A DNA stretch of 50,038 nt, from the NCBI GenBank assembly GCA_018650795.1, contig JABIFG010000117.1, positions 1-50,038 of the forward strand, given 5' to 3'. This DNA is from Fidelibacterota bacterium (GTDB taxonomy: Bacteria > Fidelibacterota > UBA8477 > JABMPR01). Under the pieces are notes generated by a model. It was given only the letters and a program-made list of their open reading frames with translations, was not told the origin of the DNA and did not search any database. Made by a program: the position numbers and the translations under genes. Each line of letters starts with the position of its first letter. Position 1 is the first letter of the stretch. This document shows, in pieces, positions 24,051 to 33,511 of the stretch.

Positions 24051-26777
24051 ATGACCGATAAAAAATCCAAAGTAATATATTTAATCGATGGCTCAGCCCT
24101 TGTCTATCGATCTCATTTTGCATTCATCAGGAATCCATTGATCAACTCAAAGGGTCAATTGGTCAGTGCTATTTATGGCTTTATGAATGCCCTGTTGAGA
24201 CTGATGACCCGTGAAAATCCTGAGTATCTCGCCGTGATAATGGATACCAAAGAGAAAACTTTTCGACATAAGCAATTTCCTGACTACAAGGCAACTCGTG
24301 AAAAGATGCCAGACGAGCTGGCAGCCCAATTACCAGTGATTGATGATGTGGTTAGCAAATTGAACATTCCCTATGTAAAGAGAGCAGGTTTTGAGGCTGA
24401 TGACATTATTGGAACCATCTGCAAACTTGGCGCAGATCAAGGTTTCGAAGTAAAAGTGCTGTCAGGCGATAAAGATTTTGCCCAGTTGGTCAATGAGCAT
24501 GTCAAAATAGTGAATCCCAAGGACAACAAGGTCTGGACATCTGAATACGTAGAAGAGAAGTGGGGTGTCCCCCCTGAAAAAATTATCGATTTGTTAGGTC
24601 TCATGGGTGATGCCTCAGATAATGTGCCCGGAGTCCCTGGTGTGGGTCCCAAAACGGCCGTAAAACTGATTCAAGCGCATGGCAGCATACTTGAGCTGTT
24701 TGAGAAGCTTGATAATGTTAAAAATCCAAAATTAAAACTCAAGCTTGAGGAGAACAAGGACAAGGCACTGTTGTCTCGAGAACTGGTCACGATTAAAACT
24801 GATATGGACGACATGCCGAGTTGGGATGAGATTCGCATCGAATCCATGGATATTGATGCAGCCAGAACTGTTTTTCAGGAATTTGAACTTTTCAACCTCA
24901 TGAAGCCTCTGGATGATGTGCGAGCGCTATATGCAACTGGAGATGCTCCTGTCAGGGAGGAAAGATCTCACAGCTATACGGTAGTAAAACACATTCCTGA
25001 GCTCATCGAATTAGTCGAAACTCTAAAAACGAAGGAGATGGTAGCCTTTGATCTGGAAACCACCAGTTTAGATGTACTCACCACAGAAATTGTGGGCTTG
25101 TCATTTGCCTGGGAAGCCAATAGTGCAGTGTATATCGCTGTGAAATATCCAAATCCACCTGATGGCTGCTTTACAGCGGACGATATTGGTATCGTGCTTA
25201 GAGAACTCAAACCATTCTGGGAATCTGAGACCATCAAGAAGACGGGTCACAATCTTAAATTTGACTTATCAGTACTGAAAAGCTATGGGATTAACGTATC
25301 CGGGGTTGGTTTTGATTCGCAGATCGCAGGCTATCTGGTTAACCCAGGTGGTCGCGGATATGGTATGAATGACCTTAGTGTACAATACCTGGGCATTGAC
25401 CCCATCCACATTGAAGAGCTGATTGGCAAAGGCAAAGAGCAAATCACCATGGATCTAGTCACTTTGGATGTTATTAGTGAATACGCAGCCGAAGATGCAG
25501 ATATATCTTTTCAACTCTATGAGTACCTCTCTGAAAAAATTGAACAGGATAAGCTCAACTCAGTACTGGCGGACATAGACCTGCCCCTGATCCCCGTACT
25601 CATGGATATGGAGCGAGAGGGCACCTTTGTGGATGCTAAGATCCTGAATGGCATGTCGGAGAGCCTGGGTCAGGAACTGGTTCGTCTTGAGAAAGCGATC
25701 TTTGAAGAGGCTGGAGAAGAATTTAATGTGGCTTCTCCCCGTCAGGTGGCTGAGATTTTATTCGAGAAAAAGGGTATCAAACCTATTCGTAAGACCAAAA
25801 CAGGCTTCTCAACTGATGTAAACGTCCTGCAGATCCTGGCCAAGGAACATGCCATCCCACGTTATATGCTGGATTATCGGCAGGTCGCCAAACTCAAATC
25901 GACCTATACAGATACTTTACCACTATTGATTCATGAAAAAACGGGTCGTATTCATTCAAGCTTTAATCAGACTATTGCTGCAACAGGTCGCTTAAGCTCA
26001 ACCAACCCTAATTTTCAGAATATTCCGGTTCGAACTGAATTAGGTCGGGATATACGTAAGGCATTTCGTCCGCAATCAAGCGGATGGAAAATATTAGCGG
26101 CAGATTATTCTCAGATCGAATTGCGTCTCATGGCTCAGTACTCCAAGGATAAACGCCTGATTGAGGCTTTCAAAAATGGTGAAGACATTCATACTGCCAC
26201 AGCTGCACATGTCTTTGGCACCAACTTATTCGGTGTCTCTGAGGATCAACGCCGTCGGGCCAAAGTGGTTAACTTTGGTATCATGTATGGTGCTGGCCCA
26301 TTCCGGATGTCAAATGAGCTTGAGATTTCCCGGGGTGAAGCTGCTGAATTGATCAGCGATTACTTCAACACATATCCTGGAATCAGAAATTATCTGGATG
26401 AGACCATTGAATTCGCCCGTGAGCATAAGTATGTCCAGACCCTCTTTGGCAGGAAGCGTCCAGTGCCGGATATTGATGCCTCAAATCGAATGAGTAGAGA
26501 AGGGGCAGAACGTATCGCCACCAACATGCCTATTCAGGGTACTGCTGCGGATATTATTAAATTGGCTATGATTCAGGTTCACAAACGGGTTAAAGCTGAG
26601 GGTTTCAAAGCCAAGATGATTCTGCAAGTACATGATGAATTGGTTTTTGAAGTTCCAGATGCTGAAATTGAAGCACTTTCCGTACTGGTGCGAGATACCA
26701 TGGAGCATACAGTCGAGTTGGATATTCCACTTACTGTGGATATCGGTATCGGTGAAAATTGGCTGGAGGCACACTAA
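24051..26777 (+). CDS. polA: DNA polymerase I
   Basis: 908 residues, three domains. The 5'-3' exonuclease is residues 1 to about 290 (YLIDGSALVYRSHFAF, then FEADDIIGTI and DKDFAQLV). The 3'-5' proofreading domain (about 310-500) has an intact Exo I motif FDLETTSLD near 332, followed by NLKFDLSVL and AEDADIS. The polymerase has motif A DYSQIELR near 684, motif B RRRAKVVNFGIMYG near 740, and motif C VHDELVFE near 860. All catalytic acids are visible, so replication-primer removal and repair functions should be complete. It is 131 nt from rimO and probably has its own promoter there. A hairpin at 26784-26806 follows the stop. Confidence 0.97.
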   Translation: MTDKKSKVIYLIDGSALVYRSHFAFIRNPLINSKGQLVSAIYGFMNALLRLMTRENPEYLAVIMDTKEKTFRHKQFPDYKATREKMPDELAAQLPVIDDVVSKLNIPYVKRAGFEADDIIGTICKLGADQGFEVKVLSGDKDFAQLVNEHVKIVNPKDNKVWTSEYVEEKWGVPPEKIIDLLGLMGDASDNVPGVPGVGPKTAVKLIQAHGSILELFEKLDNVKNPKLKLKLEENKDKALLSRELVTIKTDMDDMPSWDEIRIESMDIDAARTVFQEFELFNLMKPLDDVRALYATGDAPVREERSHSYTVVKHIPELIELVETLKTKEMVAFDLETTSLDVLTTEIVGLSFAWEANSAVYIAVKYPNPPDGCFTADDIGIVLRELKPFWESETIKKTGHNLKFDLSVLKSYGINVSGVGFDSQIAGYLVNPGGRGYGMNDLSVQYLGIDPIHIEELIGKGKEQITMDLVTLDVISEYAAEDADISFQLYEYLSEKIEQDKLNSVLADIDLPLIPVLMDMEREGTFVDAKILNGMSESLGQELVRLEKAIFEEAGEEFNVASPRQVAEILFEKKGIKPIRKTKTGFSTDVNVLQILAKEHAIPRYMLDYRQVAKLKSTYTDTLPLLIHEKTGRIHSSFNQTIAATGRLSSTNPNFQNIPVRTELGRDIRKAFRPQSSGWKILAADYSQIELRLMAQYSKDKRLIEAFKNGEDIHTATAAHVFGTNLFGVSEDQRRRAKVVNFGIMYGAGPFRMSNELEISRGEAAELISDYFNTYPGIRNYLDETIEFAREHKYVQTLFGRKRPVPDIDASNRMSREGAERIATNMPIQGTAADIIKLAMIQVHKRVKAEGFKAKMILQVHDELVFEVPDAEIEALSVLVRDTMEHTVELDIPLTVDIGIGENWLEAH

Positions 26778-26783
26778 ATCCTT

Positions 26784-26806
26784 TATCTGGAAATAATTTC
26801 CAGATA
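26784..26806. terminator. hairpin downstream of polA
   Basis: TATCTGGAAA and TTTCCAGATA form a perfect 10-bp stem with a TAA loop, 6 nt after the polA stop. There is no long T tract, so it may be a Rho-dependent 3' end or an mRNA stabiliser and not a classic terminator. Confidence 0.55.
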
Positions 26807-27039
26807 TCCTCAATTAAATAGTTAATAAATATTCCTAATTAACTAACCCGCATTATATTTGACGACATGTTATTTGTCTAAACAGTTTGGTGATTCATTA
26901 AATGGTCCTGTTCCAGGTTCATTTAGTTGAAATATGTTGCGTCTTGTAGCTCTGGATAAATGGATTGAGTCTTGTTTACAGGGGGCAATAATTAATAAAA
27001 ATGATTTATTTGAGAAATTCTGTTGATGGAGGATCTGTC

Positions 27040-28047
27040 ATGAAGAAATTGATCATAATCACTCTCGCTGCAAGTTTGATTGTACAGACTGGTTTTGCTC
27101 AGAATAAAATGGGTCAAACTGGGGCTCAGTTCCTCAGTGTTGCCTCTGATGCCTGGGGTGGAGGCATGGCTGAAGCCATGACGATTATTGAGATGAGGAG
27201 TGCGTCATTGCTCTTTAATCCGGCCGGAATGGCTCGCATGGATGCAACCATCGATGTTATGGCCAGTCAGAATCAATGGATAGCAGATATCACTCACAAT
27301 CTTTTTACGGTAGCTTTTAGTCCTGCTGATGGAAAATATGGTGTTTTTGGTGCCTCGCTAATGACGGTTGACTATGGTGAGATGCAGGGGACCATGGTAT
27401 GGGGGAATGACAAAGGTTATATCGATACAGAAATATTAAACCCCGGCGCCTATGCTGCCGGTGTTGGTTATGCCACAGCACTTAGCGATAAATTTTCAGT
27501 GGGTGGTCAGCTAAAATATATTGGTTTGGATTATGGCAGAAGTGTCTTTCCTGATGAGGATGGCAATGCAGATACGGTGAAAAGCCATATCGCCTTTGCG
27601 AATGCCTTTGATGTTGGCACCATTTTTAAAACAGGCTGGCACAGCCTGGCCTTTGGTATGTCAGTTAGAAATTTTTCTGATGAAGTAAAAATGGAGAAAG
27701 AAAGCTTCCAGTTGCCGCTGACCCTCTCATTAGGTATTGGTATGGATGTTTTTGATTTGTTTCGTGACAGCATGGGCAGTCAACAGCTTCAGGTTGCTGT
27801 GGATGCCCTGCACTATCGCTCGCATCCAGAACAATTGAAAATTGGCATCGAGTATAAACCTGTTGATCTGCTAGCACTTCGAACAGGCTTTTATACAAGT
27901 GAAGATGAGAATACCGGTAGTTTTGACGAGAATGACCTGACTTTTGGGGTGGGCATTCAACAATTCGGTTTAGTGTTTGATTACGCTTACACACCTAAAG
28001 GCGTATGGAATGAAGTACATCGTGTCTCGGCACGATTTTCATTCTGA
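27040..28047 (+). CDS. PorV/PorQ-family outer-membrane barrel (copy A)
   Basis: 335 residues. Signal peptide MKKLIIITLAASLIVQTGFAQ. The mature start GQTGAQFLSVASDAWGGGMAEA and SLLFNPAGMARMD match the PorV/PorQ family (FadL-like barrels; PorV in Bacteroidetes takes part in T9SS cargo release). The C terminus HRVSARFSF ends in an aromatic residue, as barrels do. The frame is open from 27001, but GGAGG sits 8 nt before ATG 27040. It is paralogous to the barrel at 39629: both have YGxMQGTMVWG and NFxLPLT-type segments. The receptor gene follows after 19 nt. Likely an outer-membrane partner of the locus and not a general porin. Confidence 0.85.
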   Translation: MKKLIIITLAASLIVQTGFAQNKMGQTGAQFLSVASDAWGGGMAEAMTIIEMRSASLLFNPAGMARMDATIDVMASQNQWIADITHNLFTVAFSPADGKYGVFGASLMTVDYGEMQGTMVWGNDKGYIDTEILNPGAYAAGVGYATALSDKFSVGGQLKYIGLDYGRSVFPDEDGNADTVKSHIAFANAFDVGTIFKTGWHSLAFGMSVRNFSDEVKMEKESFQLPLTLSLGIGMDVFDLFRDSMGSQQLQVAVDALHYRSHPEQLKIGIEYKPVDLLALRTGFYTSEDENTGSFDENDLTFGVGIQQFGLVFDYAYTPKGVWNEVHRVSARFSF

Positions 28048-28066
28048 GTCTGGGGAGGATAAGATA

Positions 28067-31000
28067 ATGACTTTTGCAAAGAATATTTTAAAAGCTGCTA
28101 TTCTTCTCGCTGCTCTGAACCTCGCTTTTGCAGGTCAGACAGGTAAGATTTCTGGTACCATACGAGATGCCCAGAATGGTGATGCTCTGATAGGTGTCAA
28201 TATCATCGTTGATGAGCTTGGCGTAGGCGCTACTACTGATCTCGATGGTCAATATTACATTCTGAATCTTCCACCTGGATCCTACACTATTCGCTTTTTG
28301 ATGATTGGCTATGGCCCAATTATCAGTGAAGAAGTCCGCGTGGCCATGGATCAGACTACTACGATCAATCATGAGATGAGTTTCAAGGTGTTGGGAGTAG
28401 AAGAAGTCAGAGTCACTGCCACACGTCCCGTTATAGTCAAAGATTTATCTGCCAGCCAAATGTACATAAAGGAAGAAGCCATTGCTGAAATTCCGATTGA
28501 TAATGTGGCCAGTCTGGTTGGTTTGCAGGCAGGAGCCGAAGGGGTTTCAATTCGTGGAGGAGGCAGCGCACAAACTGCATTTATCGTGGATGGTTTCCAA
28601 CTGAATGATGGCCGTTCAAATTTGCCTACATTGGCCCTATCGCTGAGTTCTGTGAAAGAAGTCCAGGTGCAATCTGGTGGCTTCAATGCTGAATATGGTA
28701 ACATCCGATCTGGAATCATTAATGTGATCACAGCTGAGGGTAGTCAAAAAGGATTCGATGGTTCATTTTCATACTATTATTCTCCACCAGCTCCCAAAAA
28801 TTTTGGAATCTCACCATATGATAGCGATGCCTACTATTTAAAACCCTATTTGGATGATGATGTGGCCTGGCTGGGGACCACAGGCGAGAGTTATGAAGAT
28901 TTGAATTCGAACCAGGAATATGATCCTAACGAGCCATTTGATGATTTCAATGGTGACGGGGAATGGACCGGTTGGGACAGCTACACCAGAGCCCAATATG
29001 TGGATTTCGAGGGTTGGAATGCTCGCTCACTGATCACACTTCAAGATGATGATCCAACCAATGATCTAACCCCTGCTGCGGCCCAGCGTGAATTCCTGTG
29101 GAAGCACCGACGAGAAGGCTTTATCACAGAACCTGATTATACCCTCGATTTTGGATTTGGTGGTGGTGTCCCCGGCATGGAATCAATCGGGAATACAAGG
29201 TTTTACCTCAGTCATCGCAGCAAACAGACAAATTTTGTTGTACCCCTGTCACGGGATGCATACACTTCAAATACAACCCGCCTTAAATTGAACTCAAATA
29301 TCTCTAAAAGCATGAAATTGACCACCAGCTTAGCCTATTCAGAGGATCGTTCGGCAAGTACTTATAGCTGGACGACGACACCTACTGGATCGATGGTGAG
29401 CTCAGTCTATAGCGTAGCAAGTCTGGTCAAGGGTGGTAATAACATTCTCTTTATGCCAGCTTATTACAGTCCCGCCGACATTTACCGCACAAACCTGGGC
29501 TTCAAGCTCAATCATATGTTGGATGAGAGCAGCTTCTACGAAGTGGTTTATCAATACTTGAGGAATAAGTATTCAACATTTGCGACTGAAGCTCGCAGTG
29601 ATAGTCTTATTGAAATCTCTCCTGGAGTATGGCGGGATGAAGCCCCTTATGGCTATGATGGAGGAGAGTGGATGAACTTGGGACGCGACAATAGCTTGAT
29701 CCAGAATCATTCATTTAAAATCGATTATACCCGTCAGTTCAATGATAAAAATCAGGTCAAAACGGGCTTTGCCTTAAATTATGCAGACCTGCAGATACGG
29801 TCATCTACCGAAAGTGAAAAAGATACCTGGACAAGAGATCAGATTTATGATCGACCACCCTACAGCATGGCTCTGTATATTCAGGATAAACTAGAATATG
29901 AGGGATTTATTGCCAATATTGGCATACGGGGAGAGCTGAACAACCCCAATGCCCCAATTTATCAGCTTGATGAATATGACCCGACTTTTGGTCAAGGCTA
30001 TGGAGCCGATCTGGAAACGACAGCAGAGACAGAAGAGGCTAAGAGCATCTGGACTTTGAGTCCACGCCTGGGAGTTTCACATCCAATTACGGATCAGTCC
30101 AAACTATACTTCAACTATGGTCATTTCCACTCAGAACCAGCATCATCTTATCGGTTCAGACTCCAACGTGAATCCAATGGGCAAGTTACCTCAATTGGCA
30201 ATCCAAACCTTGAGATGGAACGGACCATTGCATACGAATTGGGATACTCACATAGTATATATGAAACGTATCTTTTGAATGTGGCCACCTATTACAAGGA
30301 TGTATCCAAACAACCTGGGTGGATTACCTATACCAACGTAGGTGGATCAGTTAATTATATCACACCTGAGAATAACAATTATGCGGATATCCGTGGTATT
30401 GAATTCACTCTGTCAAAACTTGAGGGCAAATGGTTTACAGGTTTTGTTAACTACACATATATGGTTCGAACCTCTGGATATTTTGGGTTGCGACACTATT
30501 ATCAGGATCCTATTGAACAGCGCGATTATGAGAACATTAATCCGGTAGAATCAAAGTCAGTACCCACTCCCTATGCCCGCTTGAATATGGTATTTCACAC
30601 ACCGCAAAAATTTGGACCAGGAATAGCTGGTTTCAGACCTCTGGAAGACTGGAGACTGACTCTCCTGACAACTTATCGGGCTGGTTCGACCTGGAATTGG
30701 ACTGAGTCCAACCGTACACGTTACCGTCCCTGGGTTGATACATACAACATGAATAGCAGACTATCGCGAACCTTCAAGACAGATATGGGAGATCTTGAAT
30801 TCTTTATGGATGTCTCCAATGTCCTGAACTCAAAATGGTTGAGCTATTCCGGGTTTGCAGGAAGCAGAGATTGGCAATCCTATAGAGCCTCACTGCATCT
30901 GCCCTGGGAAGAGGGCACGGAGCATGGCAGTGATGAATTGGGTGTCTATAGGTCATGGGACACCGACTATCGACCCATATTTGCAGTTGATAGTATCGGA

Positions 31001-31225
31001 ATCGTCCAGGGTGCACCCCAATCCCATGAGATTTATTGGGACAAGAGTAATGATAGTTACCGAAAGTGGGATGATAGTATAGATGATTGGGATGAAACAC
31101 CTATCAGTCAATCTGACATTGACAAGTTGATTGAAGACAAGGCTTATATTGATATGCCAAATATCCGCTCCATGAGTTTTCTTAATCCTCGCCAGATTAC
31201 ACTTGGCGTAAGAATTAAGTTTTGA
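28067..31225 (+). CDS. TonB-dependent receptor, module A
   Basis: 1052 residues. Signal peptide ending LAFAG, carboxypeptidase-regulatory-like domain (about 24-110, GKISGTIRDAQNGDALIGVNI), plug with SIRGGGSAQTAFIVDGF, long barrel, C terminus ITLGVRIKF. GGGGAGG precedes ATG 28067; an upstream in-frame Met at 27977 lies inside the barrel gene and is rejected. It is a paralog of the receptor at 33512, sharing YLDDDVAW, DPTNDLTPA and NIxGxEF/DIRGxE-type segments. At about residues 275-298 it has an acid loop (EDLNSNQEYDPNEPFDDF followed by NGDGEW) that is absent from the paralog and resembles calcium-binding Dx[DN]xDG loops. It is followed 8 nt later by the FN3 protein gene. No SusD accompanies it. 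Confidence 0.92.
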   Translation: MTFAKNILKAAILLAALNLAFAGQTGKISGTIRDAQNGDALIGVNIIVDELGVGATTDLDGQYYILNLPPGSYTIRFLMIGYGPIISEEVRVAMDQTTTINHEMSFKVLGVEEVRVTATRPVIVKDLSASQMYIKEEAIAEIPIDNVASLVGLQAGAEGVSIRGGGSAQTAFIVDGFQLNDGRSNLPTLALSLSSVKEVQVQSGGFNAEYGNIRSGIINVITAEGSQKGFDGSFSYYYSPPAPKNFGISPYDSDAYYLKPYLDDDVAWLGTTGESYEDLNSNQEYDPNEPFDDFNGDGEWTGWDSYTRAQYVDFEGWNARSLITLQDDDPTNDLTPAAAQREFLWKHRREGFITEPDYTLDFGFGGGVPGMESIGNTRFYLSHRSKQTNFVVPLSRDAYTSNTTRLKLNSNISKSMKLTTSLAYSEDRSASTYSWTTTPTGSMVSSVYSVASLVKGGNNILFMPAYYSPADIYRTNLGFKLNHMLDESSFYEVVYQYLRNKYSTFATEARSDSLIEISPGVWRDEAPYGYDGGEWMNLGRDNSLIQNHSFKIDYTRQFNDKNQVKTGFALNYADLQIRSSTESEKDTWTRDQIYDRPPYSMALYIQDKLEYEGFIANIGIRGELNNPNAPIYQLDEYDPTFGQGYGADLETTAETEEAKSIWTLSPRLGVSHPITDQSKLYFNYGHFHSEPASSYRFRLQRESNGQVTSIGNPNLEMERTIAYELGYSHSIYETYLLNVATYYKDVSKQPGWITYTNVGGSVNYITPENNNYADIRGIEFTLSKLEGKWFTGFVNYTYMVRTSGYFGLRHYYQDPIEQRDYENINPVESKSVPTPYARLNMVFHTPQKFGPGIAGFRPLEDWRLTLLTTYRAGSTWNWTESNRTRYRPWVDTYNMNSRLSRTFKTDMGDLEFFMDVSNVLNSKWLSYSGFAGSRDWQSYRASLHLPWEEGTEHGSDELGVYRSWDTDYRPIFAVDSIGIVQGAPQSHEIYWDKSNDSYRKWDDSIDDWDETPISQSDIDKLIEDKAYIDMPNIRSMSFLNPRQITLGVRIKF

Positions 31226-31233
31226 GGTTCACA

Positions 31234-33351
31234 ATGAAGAAAATGACAATTATTACTTTCTGTCTTACCCTATTTGCTATCAATAGCTATGCTCAGGTCT
31301 CCGGCTCAGAAAAACGTTATCTACGAGTTGGTTCCCTGCAATCACATTTCTCAGCATATGGCTCAGAAAGAGCCTGGACAGGTGCCTATTATGAAGGTTT
31401 ACGCTGGCCAGCCCAATATCCCTATCAAGATAACTCTGTCATTAAGCGTGCCTGGGTTGCCTGTCGGGATTTTGAGGATGAGGAAGGTGTCGACTTCTCC
31501 AGATACGCAGTTTATTTCTATCTTGGTGATGAGGGCATATCTTTGTTTCCAATGGAAATAAAAGAAAGTGCCAAATTTGCTAATCCCAATATTTATGTCG
31601 ATGGAGAAGATTTAACCTCCATCTTTGCCAATGAAATTGATACGCTGGATGAAAACCAGATTCCTGATCGAATCATCACTAATGTGGTCAACACCTCAAT
31701 GGGTCTCACCCAGACTCGTACGGTTCTGGCTTATAGTCAGCAATATCATGACAATTATTTTATCAAGATTTACACCTTTACCAATACAGGTAACATTGAT
31801 TGGGATGCTGATATCGAACTTACAGATTCATTACGTGGGGTTCGGATGGGCTGGGGAACCCGCTACAGTATGGGTCGTGAAACTGCTTCGTATACTGAAG
31901 GGAGTCAATCCTACGGAAAACACAGTTGGGTTACCAGGCGTGGTGAAACTTATGCAGATCACCATCTTGACGCCATTACTGTAGCAGATCCCATCAAAGA
32001 TTGGATCAGAGCTGGATTTTCTTTTCTGGGTCAGTCAAACCTGTTAACCTGGGACAATATTGGTGCTCCTGATGTAAATGGCAGTGGCCGACTGGTTTCG
32101 CCACATCATACTGGATCTGCCATTTTGCATGTTGATGTGAGTGCTTCGGATTCCAGCGATAATATCAATCAGCCGACCTTTTTGGGATGGCATGCTGGCG
32201 ATACCTATCCAGGTGTTGGTTTCCAGCGTGTGGAAGATATTCCAGGGATGACTGCTGTTTACAGCATGCTCAGTGGAAATCCCCATGGTGGAGCTTCCAA
32301 TGGGGGTACCGATCGCATGGATGACCGTTTAACCTCCATTACCCATCGTCTTGATCCATGGACGATTCACGGTGACGGGGGCGGGACCAACGTTATGATG
32401 ACCTATGGTCCATTTGACCTCGCCCATGGAGAGAGCGTCGTTATTATTGAAGCAGAAGGAGTCAGCGGTCTCAATCGTCAAGCGAGTGAAGAGATTGGGG
32501 CAAGATGGCAGCAGGCCTATCAAGATCCATCAGATTCAGGTCCATTTGATTTACCAGATGGGTCAACCACCACTGACAAGGATGAGTACAAAAATTCCTG
32601 GGTCTATACCGGTAAAGACTCCATTATGCTCACATTTAGTCGTGCCTTAAGAAATTTTGACAATGGCTTCGATATTCCCCGAGCTCCACAACCTCCAACA
32701 AGTTTCAATGTTGAGTCTGGTGGAGATCGTATCAGTTTAAGCTGGCTAGCGAGCCCTTCTGAATCCGACCCTGACTTTGCCGGATATCGCATCTTTCGCG
32801 CCATTGGTAAACCTGATACGACTCATGAAGAGATATTTGCCTGTGGAATTGGCACGGATCATCCTGTTATAGATTACTATTTTGATGATACGACGCCTGT
32901 CCGCGGACATGCATATTATTACTACATTGTTGCCTTCAATGATGGTTCAAACAATCAAACTGAAATGAACCCAAAGGGTTCGCTACATAGTGGACGATTC
33001 TATACGCAAACCACAAAATCGGCCGTGCTGAAGCGCAAGGCTGGTAATGATCTGGAATCCATCCGAGTCGTCCCCAACCCATTTAACATTAGACGAAGTG
33101 GTACCAAGCTGGACTACCTGGGAGAGAATAACAAACTCATGTTCCTCGATATTCCTGGCCAGTGCATCATTCGTATTTATACAGAGCGTGGGGATTTGGT
33201 CAAAACTATTGATCATACCGATGGGAGTGGGGATGAAGAATGGAGGGAGATGACTGATTTCAGACAGACTGTCGTGAGTGGCGTCTACCTTGCTCATTTT
33301 GAATTACCCGATGGTCGATCCACCTATCGCAAATTTCTCATTATCAGGTAG
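31234..33351 (+). CDS. secreted FN3 protein with T9SS-like C-terminal domain, module A
   Basis: 705 residues, function unknown. Signal peptide MKKMTIITFCLTLFAINSYA. Residues about 25-480 form a domain I do not recognise, starting RYLRVGSLQSHF and containing SQQYHDNYFI and NSWVYTGKDS, both shared with the protein at 36696. A fibronectin type III domain follows (about 490-590, PPTSFNVESGGDRISLSWLAS). The end, SIRVVPNPFNIRR...GVYLAHFELPDGRSTYRKFLIIR, has the layout of T9SS type A sorting domains. ATG 31234 is preceded by GAGG; the ORF opens slightly earlier at a TTG overlapping the receptor stop. The tight spacing implies a receptor partner exported across the outer membrane. Confidence 0.78.
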   Translation: MKKMTIITFCLTLFAINSYAQVSGSEKRYLRVGSLQSHFSAYGSERAWTGAYYEGLRWPAQYPYQDNSVIKRAWVACRDFEDEEGVDFSRYAVYFYLGDEGISLFPMEIKESAKFANPNIYVDGEDLTSIFANEIDTLDENQIPDRIITNVVNTSMGLTQTRTVLAYSQQYHDNYFIKIYTFTNTGNIDWDADIELTDSLRGVRMGWGTRYSMGRETASYTEGSQSYGKHSWVTRRGETYADHHLDAITVADPIKDWIRAGFSFLGQSNLLTWDNIGAPDVNGSGRLVSPHHTGSAILHVDVSASDSSDNINQPTFLGWHAGDTYPGVGFQRVEDIPGMTAVYSMLSGNPHGGASNGGTDRMDDRLTSITHRLDPWTIHGDGGGTNVMMTYGPFDLAHGESVVIIEAEGVSGLNRQASEEIGARWQQAYQDPSDSGPFDLPDGSTTTDKDEYKNSWVYTGKDSIMLTFSRALRNFDNGFDIPRAPQPPTSFNVESGGDRISLSWLASPSESDPDFAGYRIFRAIGKPDTTHEEIFACGIGTDHPVIDYYFDDTTPVRGHAYYYYIVAFNDGSNNQTEMNPKGSLHSGRFYTQTTKSAVLKRKAGNDLESIRVVPNPFNIRRSGTKLDYLGENNKLMFLDIPGQCIIRIYTERGDLVKTIDHTDGSGDEEWREMTDFRQTVVSGVYLAHFELPDGRSTYRKFLIIR

Positions 33352-33511
33352 GATTTATCGAAATCTGGTAGTTAATAAAGTTTATGTATTAACCGAATGT
33401 GGTTTATATTCGGGCAAGAAAATAGTTAGGAAAAAGTTTTTGGAGTTCCGCTTTAATGTTGACGAATTATAAAATTTGTGTTCAAAAGCATTATAAATCG
33501 AGGATTAGGAA

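Noticed and set aside
27977-28066. Upstream extension of the module A receptor into the PorV-like gene
   Set aside because: The extension lacks a ribosome site and would remove the normal signal peptide; ATG 28067 has GGGGAGG before it.
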